Shown: positions 9,304 through 18,069, counted from the first letter of the stretch. The stretch: 64,000 nt of DNA from JBCCDY01 sp039030555 (GCA_039030555.1 JBCCDY010000009.1:62001-126000); one strand, 5' to 3'. The notes: generated by a model from the letters alone, not told the origin. Numbers and translations: made by a program.

Positions 9304-9681
9304 TTACTTTCCTGAGATCAGATCGTTGGATATTCCTAGATCCTCTTCAGAAATATCCGTATTAAACGCTAGTTCGTCTGGTTTCAATTCTTTATAACCC
9401 ATATGCCAGCTTGGAAACAAACGTTCCGGTAGTGGGCCGTATGAAAGCATAACTACATTCGTATGCCTGTCGTCCTTTTTAATAAGATCGTATAAGTCGA
9501 GAATTTCCTTAGAGTCTCCTTCCAGGTACTGGATAAACTTGCTATCGGAGTGCATAAGTACTCCCGTATATCCTTTTCAAGGGTTATTGCGCTTACAGGA
9601 TCCAAGTGTCTTTTGGATTTCTTCTTCAGTGCAGTTGTTGTTTCGTTTACTTGCGTAAATTAGCTTTGATAGATTTGCCAT
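9304..9681 (-). pseudogene. Second BLUF gene with an in-frame TGA at codon 35
   Basis: Reading from ATG 9681 gives MANLSKLIYASKR, then a BLUF domain aligned with the neighbouring intact gene. Codon 35 (9579-9577) is TGA, in the middle of the segment that reads SCRKNN-SKDHITG in the paralogue. After the stop, the same frame continues with YTGVLM, FIQYLEG (Gln51) and FPSWHMG, then ends at 9304. There is no frameshift: one nonsense codon separates two well-preserved halves. Tyr9, Asn33, Gln51 and the Trp-Met pair are kept, which suggests recent inactivation, a sequencing error, or suppression. Restart at the Met at codon 43 would lose Tyr9 and could not bind flavin properly. The C-terminal cap is about 20 residues shorter than in the paralogue. 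Confidence 0.88.
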
Positions 9682-9700
9682 AGTTTGATTTTCTATTAGA

Positions 9701-9725
9701 ACACTAACAAGAACTTCGTTAGTGT
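9701..9725. promoter_or_regulatory. Dyad upstream of the broken BLUF gene
   Basis: Two 8-nt arms (ACACTAAC and GTTAGTGT) flank a 9-nt loop, 20 nt upstream of the start codon at 9681. The arms differ from the palindrome at the intact BLUF gene, but the placement is similar. It may be an operator or an RNA hairpin. Confidence 0.5.
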
Positions 9726-9862
9726 AATGGCTCCAATCAAAGTGGAGGTAATTATTAATATTAGCAAGCTGGAGACAATCATCAATTCAAGCTTCATTTC
9801 TTTCAAGCTAGAATTAAACATAAAAAATTGAATGACTCAAGTAGGAAGCAAACTGTAGATTT

Positions 9863-10510
9863 TTGAACGTTCAGACTATTAAAATTAGAGGCGAGTTATT
9901 AGAACTCAATTCGGACAAGACTATTTTTTGGAGGAAAAGAGAGGTGCTTTTTATATCCGACCTTCATTTTGGGAAAGCAACTCATTTTAGAAAGGCTGGA
10001 ATTCAACTACCGTCCCAAGCGATTCAGAAGCAAATGGATCAATTGGCTAAAACACTTGAAAGTTATAACCCAAAATCGGTTTATTTTCTAGGTGACCTCT
10101 TTCACTCCAGGCACAATTCTGAATGGGAGTTATTCTGTGATTTACTAAATGAGTTTCCCGATATTGATTTTAACCTGATTGCCGGGAATCATGATATCCT
10201 CTCTTATTGGGATTATGACCGTGCCAATCTGAAAGTCTATAAAGAAACACTGAATATTACACCGTTTTTACTAAGCCATCACCCCATAGAAAATTACGAT
10301 GGGGAAGATTATTTGATCTGTGGACATGTCCATCCCGGGGTTAGAATGAAAGGAAAAGGATTACAATCAATTAAGCTTCCCTGTTTTTATTTCCACGAAA
10401 ATCATTCTATCATGCCAGCTTATGGTCAGCTAACTGGATTATACATGCTTCGGCCCAAAAAAAATGATCAGGTGTATGTGATTGCCAATGATAAGGTACT
10501 TAGAGTTTAA
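9863..10510 (+). CDS. pdeM: Ligase-associated phosphoesterase PdeM
   Basis: A 215-residue calcineurin-like metallophosphoesterase. All metal-binding blocks are visible: SDLHFGK, GDLFHSR, AGNHD, SHHP and CGHVHPG. It is of the size and type that accompany the Lhr-like helicase and ATP-dependent ligase in many bacteria, where the protein is called PdeM and is thought to act as a DNA end-processing nuclease or phosphatase. The start is TTG at 9863 (NVQTIKIRGE follows); the next Met is past the first metal motif and cannot be the start. Cytoplasmic. Here it is separated from the helicase gene by the two minus-strand BLUF loci. Confidence 0.9.
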   Translation: MNVQTIKIRGELLELNSDKTIFWRKREVLFISDLHFGKATHFRKAGIQLPSQAIQKQMDQLAKTLESYNPKSVYFLGDLFHSRHNSEWELFCDLLNEFPDIDFNLIAGNHDILSYWDYDRANLKVYKETLNITPFLLSHHPIENYDGEDYLICGHVHPGVRMKGKGLQSIKLPCFYFHENHSIMPAYGQLTGLYMLRPKKNDQVYVIANDKVLRV

Positions 10511-10538
10511 TCTGCCATTCAATTTCCAATAGGCCCAT

Positions 10539-10928
10539 TCAGAATTTAAAATTAGGTATCGGTGAGGACACATCCAGAAGGACTCCATTAGGGTCTTCTA
10601 AAAGAAGTCTGCGCTGTCCATAAAAGGTATTTTCCGGTTTATTTATCATTGGAATACCTTTCGATTTAGCCAATTCGTAAAATTCACCCACATCGTCCAC
10701 TACAAAGCTTATATAAAATCCATCAGGATTATTTTTAAAGCCTTTGGGAACCAAGTCATTATTCCGGTCAATGATTCCCAGCTCTAACTTCTTGTTTTCG
10801 GAGATTAAGTGAATAAACCAATCACTGTCGTAATCAACTTTAAAATCAAACAGGCTGATGTAAAAGTCTCTACTTTCAGTAAGTTTTTCAGAGCATATGT
10901 TGATCAAAAGTCTTTTTAATGCTTTCAT
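10539..10928 (-). CDS. VOC/glyoxalase-superfamily protein
   Basis: A 129-residue single-domain VOC protein built from two beta-alpha-beta-beta-beta units: one near LLINICSEKLTESRDFYI, the second near ISFVVDDVGEFYELAKSKG and ending with DPNGVLLDV. The metal-ligand His near the N-terminus of glyoxalase I is not evident, so a resistance or binding-type VOC fold is more likely than a true glyoxalase. It is cytoplasmic and converges on pdeM with 28 nt between the stops. The substrate cannot be predicted. Confidence 0.8.
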   Translation of the reverse strand: MKALKRLLINICSEKLTESRDFYISLFDFKVDYDSDWFIHLISENKKLELGIIDRNNDLVPKGFKNNPDGFYISFVVDDVGEFYELAKSKGIPMINKPENTFYGQRRLLLEDPNGVLLDVSSPIPNFKF

Positions 10929-11068
10929 GCGTTAACTGCTTTTTAATGTGTCCGATAAAATCAAGTCTATTAATTAACTTCAGTTTGGTCATCTTTCAGA
11001 CCAATAGCAATCTATTAGCTAGTCATTAATAGCTTTTTCAATACCTTCGCTTTATTAAATATGAAACT

Positions 11069-11893
11069 ATGAAAATTAAGTTTTTAGCGATAGCAATTAT
11101 TGGAATATTGAGTCTTTCGAACTGCTCTACCAAATCCGATAAAAACGAGATAACAGAAGAAGTTGTTGAAGAGGCCCCAAAAGTGAATCCTCAGCTGGAA
11201 AGAATGCCTGAAGCACTGAAATCAGGACTAGAAGCTCATGGAAGCTGGGCTACATGGGATCAGTTCGGAACTCTAGAATACGATTTAGTAAAAGGAGAAA
11301 GTATGGAGCATCAGCTAATCGATTTAAAAAGCAGGAAAGTTTTACTGACCGGTGAAGGTTATAAGATCGGTTTTGACGGCAGTGAAGTTTGGGTTTCACC
11401 GAATAAAGAAGCTTTTGGAAGATCAGCGAGATTTTATCACAATCTTTACTTTTACTTTTTTGGATTACCGTTCTTATTGGCTGATGGCGGTATCAATTAT
11501 GAAGACTTAGGAGAGCAAACTATAGACTCTACCGCATATAACGCAGTAAGAATATCTTATGAGGCTGGTATAGGTGATTCTCCAGAGGATTACTACGTTC
11601 CACACTTCAACCCGGAAACCAATCAAATGGAAGCATTACTTTATACCGTAACGTTCAGCAGCCAGGAAAAAACAGAGAAGTACAACGCACTTCTATACGA
11701 TAATTGGCAAGAAGTCAATGGACTAAATGTTCCAGCTTCTTTCAAAGGTTATATTTATAATGAAGGTAAACTCGGAGAGCAACGATATGGAGCAGAGTTT
11801 AAAAATGTCGTTTTTAAGGAAGAACAACCTGATCAATCAATTTTTGAGATTCCAGCTGAAGCAGAGATTGACACTCTAAAAGTGGGTAAATAA
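11069..11893 (+). CDS. DUF6503-family lipoprotein
   Basis: A 274-residue lipoprotein: hydrophobic N-terminus, lipobox LSNC (Cys about 19), then an acidic linker. The mature part carries the block YHNLYFYFFGLPFLLADGG and the segment GIGDSPEDYYV, which I recognise from the Bacteroidota DUF6503 family. These have a LolA/LolB-like half-barrel appearance and probably bind a lipid or other hydrophobic ligand. The protein should be attached to a membrane and exposed to the periplasm. A TAccTTCG box at 11042-11049 fits a Bacteroidota -7 element 20 nt before the start. A strong hairpin follows the stop. Its presence between pdeM and the exonuclease gene has no clear functional meaning. Confidence 0.75.
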   Translation: MKIKFLAIAIIGILSLSNCSTKSDKNEITEEVVEEAPKVNPQLERMPEALKSGLEAHGSWATWDQFGTLEYDLVKGESMEHQLIDLKSRKVLLTGEGYKIGFDGSEVWVSPNKEAFGRSARFYHNLYFYFFGLPFLLADGGINYEDLGEQTIDSTAYNAVRISYEAGIGDSPEDYYVPHFNPETNQMEALLYTVTFSSQEKTEKYNALLYDNWQEVNGLNVPASFKGYIYNEGKLGEQRYGAEFKNVVFKEEQPDQSIFEIPAEAEIDTLKVGK

Positions 11894-11932
11894 ATTATAA
11901 GGATTTAGGCATGCTTAATCAATAAACGGAAG

Positions 11933-11970
11933 GCCCTTTGAACATTTATCGATCAAAGGGCTTCTTTGTT
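11933..11970 (+). terminator. Hairpin terminator abutting the exonuclease start
   Basis: A 9-bp stem (GCCCTTTGA at 11933-11941 with TCAAAGGGC at 11953-11961) is followed by the T-rich TTCTTTGTTT. It terminates the lipoprotein transcript, and its T-rich tail runs up to the ATG of the exonuclease gene at 11972. Confidence 0.8.
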
Positions 11971-11971
11971 T

Positions 11972-12994
11972 ATGACCAATTTACTTCAATTCACAGAATC
12001 AGGTATTTACTGTGAACAGGCGAATGTTTTTATTGATCCATGGCGGCCTGTTAAGAATGCCTTTATAACACATGGACATTCCGATCATGCCAGGTGGGGG
12101 CACGAGAAGTATTTATGTCATCAAGATTCTGTAAGCATTCTAAAGCACAGACTAGGAGATGTTCAGATATCGGGAATAGAATATGGGAAGCAAATAAAGG
12201 TTAATGGAGTAAATTTTAGCTTTCATCCTGCAGGACATATCATTGGCTCAGCTCAAATACGAGTTGAATACAAAGGAGAGGTTTGGGTAGCTTCCGGAGA
12301 TTATAAAACGGAAGACGATGGTATTTCAACAGCTTTTGAGCCGGTTAAATGCCATACTTTTATTACAGAATGTACTTTTGGGTTGCCGGTTTACAATTGG
12401 GAAAAGGATCAACTGATCTTTGATTCCATCAATGATTGGTGGCGCCAAAACAAGCAAGCCGGTAAAGTTAGTATAATTAGCGCTTATTCATTGGGTAAAG
12501 CCCAACGCGTTCTCAATAACCTGGATACTTCCACCGGAAGCATTTATACGCATGGTGCCATTGAAAATATGAATGAAGTACTTCGCAAAGATGGCCTTAA
12601 CCTTCAGCCCACCATTAGGGTAGACCAAACCATTAAAAAAGATGAGTTTTCAGGATCTATTGTAATTTGCCCTCCTACAGCTATTGGAAGTGCATGGGCT
12701 AAAAAACTAGGCCCTCAATCTGCGGCAATGGCGTCTGGTTGGATGGGCCTTAGGGGCTCAAAGAGAAGGAGAAACGTTGATAGAGGCTTCGTTCTGTCGG
12801 ATCACGCTGACTGGAAGGGACTTAACCGAGCGATTAAGGAAACAGGTGCCGAAAATGTGATCACCACGCACGGCTATACCGGAACATTTAGCAAATGGCT
12901 TCGGGAACAAGGGCTTAATGCTATGGAAGAAAAAACGTTGTTTGAAGGAGAGTCTATCGATTCAGACGATATTGAAACAAAAACGACAATTTAA
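11972..12994 (+). CDS. Ligase-associated exonuclease, MBL/beta-CASP
   Basis: A 340-residue metallo-beta-lactamase fold nuclease of the SNM1/Artemis-like group found with ATP-dependent ligases. The metal motif is THGHSDHARWG. Further metal ligands lie in HPAGHIIGSAQ and SGDYKTE, then FITECTFG. The beta-CASP region has a His in LSDHADW and the C-terminal THGYTG. It probably trims DNA ends before ligation together with the helicase, PdeM and ligase. ATG 11972 is used; a TTG 6 nt upstream is possible. The gene begins directly after the hairpin that ends the preceding lipoprotein transcript, so it must have its own initiation or depend on readthrough. No signal peptide. Confidence 0.93.
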   Translation: MTNLLQFTESGIYCEQANVFIDPWRPVKNAFITHGHSDHARWGHEKYLCHQDSVSILKHRLGDVQISGIEYGKQIKVNGVNFSFHPAGHIIGSAQIRVEYKGEVWVASGDYKTEDDGISTAFEPVKCHTFITECTFGLPVYNWEKDQLIFDSINDWWRQNKQAGKVSIISAYSLGKAQRVLNNLDTSTGSIYTHGAIENMNEVLRKDGLNLQPTIRVDQTIKKDEFSGSIVICPPTAIGSAWAKKLGPQSAAMASGWMGLRGSKRRRNVDRGFVLSDHADWKGLNRAIKETGAENVITTHGYTGTFSKWLREQGLNAMEEKTLFEGESIDSDDIETKTTI

Positions 12995-13040
12995 GTGGAA
13001 CTGAATGATCCCTTTATAACTTCGCCAATTAATTGCAGTT

Positions 13041-13865
13041 ATGGACGTTGAATACTTATTTTTTCCACAATGGCAGGGTTCAGGGGAGCACCCTGATTTG
13101 TATGATGGAGCAGAACTACTTTTTGATGAGTTAAAAAATGACTTCGATTTTTCCAAAATTGAAGTTAGCAGGGAGGTTAGAGATGAAAAACCACCGATTA
13201 AATATCTAAAGGAGTTAGAAAACCAATTGTCATATGCAGCGAATTTGATCCAAAAAACGAATCCTGAGACTATCTTTACTCTGGGGGGTGATTGTAGTAT
13301 TGAATTGGCACCCATCTCTTTTTTGAATAAAAAATATGATGGGGATTTATCGATTTTATGGTTAGATGCACACGCTGACCTTAATACACCCGAGTCTTCT
13401 CCAAGTGGTGATTTTCACGGAATGCCCCTCAGAACATTATTAGGAGACGGACATAACGACTTGGTATCAAAGCTTTTTTCAGAGATAAGCCCCTCTCAAA
13501 TCTACTTAACAGGAATCAGGTCAACAGATCGCTCCGAAAGAGATTACATTAGTGATCAGGGTATAAAAAAATGCTTCATCTCAAATATCATACATAGTTT
13601 TAGAGAGGTAACAGATCATTTGTCAACTATAGAAAATGAGCATATTTATATTCATTTTGATCTTGATTTTTTAGACCCTTCAGACGTTTCCAGTGTTCCA
13701 TGTCCTGAAGCTGGCGGACTTAGTTTCGATATAGCTTTATCGTTGATTGAAGAATTAAAATTACGATACAAAGTCGTGGGGGGTAGTATCTGTGAGTTTA
13801 ATGGAAAGAATAAAGATGAAAGTCGAAAAGTAGTTGGTCTTGCCAGAGAACTTTTTGAATTTTAG
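13041..13865 (+). CDS. Arginase/agmatinase-family ureohydrolase
   Basis: A 274-residue Mn-dependent ureohydrolase. The three metal-binding blocks are intact: GGDCS, DAHADLNTP and DLDFLDPS. Family members hydrolyse arginine, agmatine or formiminoglutamate; the sequence alone does not decide which. Short Bacteroidota members are often called arginase family. A TAacTTCG box (13017-13024) lies about 17 nt upstream of the start and may be its -7 element. Its stop overlaps by 4 nt, tail to tail, with the stop of the opposing histidine kinase gene. It lies between two DNA repair genes without an obvious link to them. Confidence 0.88.
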   Translation: MDVEYLFFPQWQGSGEHPDLYDGAELLFDELKNDFDFSKIEVSREVRDEKPPIKYLKELENQLSYAANLIQKTNPETIFTLGGDCSIELAPISFLNKKYDGDLSILWLDAHADLNTPESSPSGDFHGMPLRTLLGDGHNDLVSKLFSEISPSQIYLTGIRSTDRSERDYISDQGIKKCFISNIIHSFREVTDHLSTIENEHIYIHFDLDFLDPSDVSSVPCPEAGGLSFDIALSLIEELKLRYKVVGGSICEFNGKNKDESRKVVGLARELFEF

Positions 13866-15844
13866 CTTCTAACCACTGACTCCTCCAAACTACTAATCTC
13901 TGATTCAGCAATTTTCTTCTTAGAATTTGGTAGGTTAACAACGAAAGTAGTACCCTGTTTCAGCTCGGACTTAACACTTATTTTTCCCTTAAGTTTATCG
14001 ACGGTCTCTTTAACAATATAGAGCCCTAAACCCGATCCTTTTGAGTGTTCTGTACCTCGATAGAACATATCAAATATCTTTTTAAGGTTGTCTTCGGAAA
14101 TTCCAATTCCATGATCTTTAATAGTTATTTCACAAATCTCATTATTGGTAGCCACTGTGATTTCTATTGGTGATTCTTCATCATTTGATCGCGTGTATTT
14201 AGCTGCGTTTGAAATAAGGTTGCGGAATATCATCTTGATCCTCGACGCATCACCTGTAAATTCCTTGTCATCAACATCCACTTTCCATAAAATATTTTTA
14301 TCCTGGCTTAGAACTACCAGATCATTTATTTCATCCTGAATGATTTGTTTAAAATCAATTTCTTCTTTTTTGACGGCTGACCTTTGGTTTTTCATCAGGT
14401 TAGTTATGTCCGTGTTCAAACCATCAAGCCGTTTTACGCATTGCTCAATAAGGTTTAGGTAGTTCATTATCTGTTCTTGCGAGAGTGAGTCATCAACCTT
14501 ACACAAATTGACCAAACCAATAATTGATAGAAGGGGAGCCCTAAAATCATGAGTAACTTTGTAAAGGAAATGATCAAGTTCAGAGTTTGCCTGCTTCAGT
14601 TTTTTTAAAGTCCTTAAGAGCTTTCTATTGGCATTAGTGAGATCATTAGTACGCTCTACAACCCTTGCCTCGAGTTTTTCATTGGCCTTCAGCAATTCCT
14701 GTTCAACTTTTTTTCGTTCAGAAATATCCCGGACTATTGCCATCATATACTTCTCACCATCTACTTCAAGATTTGAGGCTGATATTTCTGCAGGCACAAA
14801 AGTCCCGCTTTTGTTTAAACAAGTTAATTCATCGGTCCAGCCGGCACCTTTTTCTTCTACCGATAACGCAAAGTTCATAAGTTTATCCATTTCAAAAGGG
14901 TGAACATCTGAAATGAGTTTTCGGGTAAGTTCTTCTTTACTGTATTGAAGCAACCTACACGCTGCGGGGTTGGCATCTACTATTTTATTATGAACAGTGC
15001 TCACTATAAAAATACCATCGTGAGAATTTTCAAATACTTTGTCAAACCTATCCTGAATAATGTTTAGGCTTTTTTGTGATTCTTCAACCTTTTTAGCAGA
15101 CTTTTTCTTTAGTTCATCCTCTGCTTTTCTTCGAGCCTCAATTTCTTTTTCTAGCTCTCTGTTTGCTCCAATTAATTCGTTCTCGTATTGCCTGGTTTTT
15201 CGCGATGTGTAGTCCACTAAAAAATAAATGGCGATAGCAATTACGATTAAAATTAGGGTCGAGGTCATAATCTCTTTTATGAGCATATCGTTGGCAGATT
15301 TTTGAAATGATTCAAAAGTCTGATCGATTTGAAGAACACCAACAACTTCTTCATTTGAATTTGTAATGGGTGCAAATGCTGAAGCGTAAACCCCGTTTGG
15401 GGTATAGTAACACTTAATTTTTCCTCCTGATTGCAAATCAGTTTTAATTCTTTCTGTAAACTTTTCGTAAGCCCTACCAAAGATCAGTGTATCGGAAGAG
15501 ATTATACCATAATTAAAACCCTTTCCTTTTTCATTGAACTGAATTGTATAAATAGGTGAAGATAGATTATTTATACTTTTAATATGTGCAAGGTGTTGAC
15601 TTATGTTTTTGTACTCAGGGTGGTTTCTATTTTCATGAAAATCCATTACCAGTTTTTCATATGAATCTCCATCAATCTGAGATGCCCCAGTCCTGGCGAT
15701 AGTAAATAATCGTTCAAGTAACTGATCTTCTGCAAAAACTGTAAACGTTAAATATGACCTGTAGCAAGAGTAAGTCATAATGCCAAATGTTACAAAGAAC
15801 ATTAGAAGGAAAATTCGCTCACTATATTTCTTTGATTGAATCAT
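13862..15844 (-). CDS. Membrane PAS sensor histidine kinase
   Basis: A 660-residue kinase. Transmembrane helix 1 at about 10-28 and helix 2 at about 192-212 enclose a periplasmic sensor domain (about 30-190). A coiled coil follows (215-260), then a PAS domain (about 265-385) ending in the PAC motif IVRDISERKK, a second coiled coil (385-425), HisKA with His432 (THDFRAPLL), and a HATPase domain with DHGIGIS and GLGLYIV near 600-630. No receiver domain or adjacent regulator is present, so its partner must be elsewhere. It is divergent from the ATP-dependent ligase gene, with 223 nt and one operator-like dyad between them. Confidence 0.9.
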   Translation of the reverse strand: MIQSKKYSERIFLLMFFVTFGIMTYSCYRSYLTFTVFAEDQLLERLFTIARTGASQIDGDSYEKLVMDFHENRNHPEYKNISQHLAHIKSINNLSSPIYTIQFNEKGKGFNYGIISSDTLIFGRAYEKFTERIKTDLQSGGKIKCYYTPNGVYASAFAPITNSNEEVVGVLQIDQTFESFQKSANDMLIKEIMTSTLILIVIAIAIYFLVDYTSRKTRQYENELIGANRELEKEIEARRKAEDELKKKSAKKVEESQKSLNIIQDRFDKVFENSHDGIFIVSTVHNKIVDANPAACRLLQYSKEELTRKLISDVHPFEMDKLMNFALSVEEKGAGWTDELTCLNKSGTFVPAEISASNLEVDGEKYMMAIVRDISERKKVEQELLKANEKLEARVVERTNDLTNANRKLLRTLKKLKQANSELDHFLYKVTHDFRAPLLSIIGLVNLCKVDDSLSQEQIMNYLNLIEQCVKRLDGLNTDITNLMKNQRSAVKKEEIDFKQIIQDEINDLVVLSQDKNILWKVDVDDKEFTGDASRIKMIFRNLISNAAKYTRSNDEESPIEITVATNNEICEITIKDHGIGISEDNLKKIFDMFYRGTEHSKGSGLGLYIVKETVDKLKGKISVKSELKQGTTFVVNLPNSKKKIAESEISSLEESVVRS

Positions 15845-15912
15845 TTTGTTTAACTAATTGGTACTTTTCATGGATGATTATTTGAGAAATATGAAAAGGC
15901 AATTATATAATT

Positions 15913-15931
15913 ATTCCAATATAATTGGAAT
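15913..15931. promoter_or_regulatory. Operator-like dyad between kinase and ligase genes
   Basis: Two 8-nt arms (ATTCCAAT and ATTGGAAT) with a 3-nt centre form a perfect inverted repeat in the AT-rich divergent gap 15845-16067. It could be the site of a dimeric regulator acting on either gene. No other structure stands out in this gap. Confidence 0.5.
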
Positions 15932-16067
15932 TAAATATAATATATGTAGCTATTAAAGGTTTTACACTTGCTTTTCTTATCAAAATATATTTTGATGATT
16001 GCTTATTTATAAGGTAATAATAAATGCTTTGTTTAACTATTTGGTAAAAACATTAAACTATAAACGC

Positions 16068-17669
16068 ATGAGAAAATTCGCTGAACTTTTCGAAAGACTA
16101 GACCAAACAACAAAGACACTTCCAAAGATCTCAGCTTTATCACAGTATCTAGATGAGTCTTCAGATGAAGATAAAATGTGGACGATTGCATTGTTAAGTG
16201 GAAGGCGACCAAAGAGATCTATTCAGAGTAATTATTTAAAAGAATGGGTTAGCGAGGAAGCAGGAGTTCCTTTTTGGCTTTTTGAGGGCTCATATCATGT
16301 AGTTGGAGATCTTGGGGAAACCATTGCCCTTTTACTACCATACAACGAAAGTAAATTGAACTATTCCTTGAATGATTGGATGTACAAGCTCGAAGAGCTT
16401 AGAGATATGGAAGTTAAACAAAAAAAGGATTTTATACTTCGTGCCTGGCGGAATACGAGTAAACAGGAGCGTTTCCTTTTAAATAAACTCATTGGTGGAG
16501 GTTTTAGGATTGGGGTTTCTCAAAAAACGATTGTTAAAGCACTTGCAAAACTAACTGGTAAAGAGGAAAGTGAGCTCTCGCATCGTTTAATGGGTGACTG
16601 GACGCCCCAAACTCATACTTATGAGCAGCTTATTCTATCAGACGATAATGCTGCAGATGCGTCTAAACCATATCCATTTTATCTGGCCTACCAACTCGAT
16701 GATCCTGATGATATTGACTTTGATCCTGAAATTTGGCAGGCAGAGCGAAAATGGGATGGAATCAGAGGTCAGTTGATCAAAAGAGAAGATGAGATTTTTG
16801 TTTGGAGCAGGGGAGAGGAGTTGGTTACCGACAAATATCCGGAGTATGAAGGTTTAGCAGACTTACTCCCTAACGGAACAGCGATCGACGGTGAGATTTT
16901 ACCGTTTAGCGATGGTAAACCGCTCCCATTCCATCTTCTTCAGAAAAGGATTGGGAGAAAAAATATATCCAGTAAGCTACTCGGAGATGTTCCCGTAATT
17001 TTAATGGCCTATGACCTTTTGGAATTTGAAGGAAATGACATTCGACACATACCCTTAAAAGAAAGAAGGCAAAAACTTGAAGAATTGGTAGAGTCTACCA
17101 GCAGTTCCTCATCTGTACTTCAGTTATCACCAAAAGTCGATTTTTTCAGCGGATTGGAATTGATGGAAGAACGTAAAAAGTCCAGATCTTTTTTTAGTGA
17201 GGGTATTATGCTAAAAAAGAGAGCGTCGGAATATAAAGTAGGTCGTAAAAAAGGGGATTGGTGGAAATGGAAAGTTGATCCTCTGGTCATTGATGCAGTT
17301 ATGATCTACGCCATGAGAGGGCATGGAAGAAGGGCTAATTTGTACACGGACTATACTTTCGCCGTATGGAAAGGGGAGGAGTTAGTCCCGTTCACAAAGG
17401 CTTACAGTGGTTTAACCGATTCGGAGTTTAAAGAAGTAGATCGGTTTGTGAAAAAGAATACTCTAGAAAAATTTGGACCGGTTAGAAGTGTAAAACCCGA
17501 ATTGGTTTTTGAGATCGCTTTTGAAGGAATCAATAAATCGAGCAGGCATAAATCAGGCGTTGCTTTGCGATTCCCAAGAATGAGTAGGTGGAGAAAAGAT
17601 AAAAAAGTGGAAGAAGCGAATACTTTGGAGGATTTGAATCAGCTTCTGGACGCATATGGTAATAACTAA
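16068..17669 (+). CDS. ATP-dependent DNA ligase
   Basis: A 533-residue ATP-dependent ligase of the type encoded with the Lhr-like helicase, PdeM and exonuclease. An N-terminal DNA-binding domain (1-190) is followed by the adenylation domain. Motif I is ERKWDGIRG with nucleophile Lys228, motif III lies in DGEILPF, motif IV in the EGIMLKK block, and motif V in KVGRKKGDWWKWK. The OB-fold domain ends with FPRMSRWRKDK. The start is ATG 16068 (MRKFAELFERLD), which matches the family; the open frame upstream lacks homology. It seals nicks with ATP rather than NAD, as a second ligase beside LigA. The gene closes the dispersed repair set that starts at 6277. Confidence 0.95.
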   Translation: MRKFAELFERLDQTTKTLPKISALSQYLDESSDEDKMWTIALLSGRRPKRSIQSNYLKEWVSEEAGVPFWLFEGSYHVVGDLGETIALLLPYNESKLNYSLNDWMYKLEELRDMEVKQKKDFILRAWRNTSKQERFLLNKLIGGGFRIGVSQKTIVKALAKLTGKEESELSHRLMGDWTPQTHTYEQLILSDDNAADASKPYPFYLAYQLDDPDDIDFDPEIWQAERKWDGIRGQLIKREDEIFVWSRGEELVTDKYPEYEGLADLLPNGTAIDGEILPFSDGKPLPFHLLQKRIGRKNISSKLLGDVPVILMAYDLLEFEGNDIRHIPLKERRQKLEELVESTSSSSSVLQLSPKVDFFSGLELMEERKKSRSFFSEGIMLKKRASEYKVGRKKGDWWKWKVDPLVIDAVMIYAMRGHGRRANLYTDYTFAVWKGEELVPFTKAYSGLTDSEFKEVDRFVKKNTLEKFGPVRSVKPELVFEIAFEGINKSSRHKSGVALRFPRMSRWRKDKKVEEANTLEDLNQLLDAYGNN

Positions 17670-17673
17670 ACAC

Positions 17674-18069
17674 TTATTCGAAAGCATTTTCCGTAGGTTC
17701 CCATAATTCAATTTTTCGTCCCTCAGGGTCTAAAATATGTAGGAATTTACCATACTCAAATTCCTCAATTTTATCAATAATCTTTACCTCATCAGCCTCC
17801 AATTCTTTCTTGAGTTCCACAAGATTCTCAACTCTATAATTGATCATGAACTCGTTTTTCGACGGTGAAAAGTATTCTGTCTTTGAGTCAAAAGGGCTCC
17901 ACTGTAGATGACCAATTGATTCTTTATCGATCTCCTTAAATTTGAATAAATGACCGTATTCATCTGTTTTAAAACCAAGATGTTTGGTATACCATGCTTT
18001 GGTTTTAGCAGGATCATCGGTTTTGAAGAAAACACCACCTATGCCAGTAACTTTGCCTTTTTTTTCCAT
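17674..18069 (-). CDS. VOC/glyoxalase-superfamily protein
   Basis: A 131-residue VOC protein. The first half has GGVFFKTDDPAKTKAWYTKHLGF, a typical first beta-alpha unit. The second half ends with HILDPEGRKIELWEP, whose Glu is a usual metal ligand position. The His expected near the first strand is absent, so activity as a glyoxalase is doubtful. Members of this size are often found in pairs with toxin or antibiotic-binding roles, but nothing here points to a substrate. It converges on the ligase gene, 4 nt between stops. Confidence 0.82.
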   Translation of the reverse strand: MEKKGKVTGIGGVFFKTDDPAKTKAWYTKHLGFKTDEYGHLFKFKEIDKESIGHLQWSPFDSKTEYFSPSKNEFMINYRVENLVELKKELEADEVKIIDKIEEFEYGKFLHILDPEGRKIELWEPTENAFE

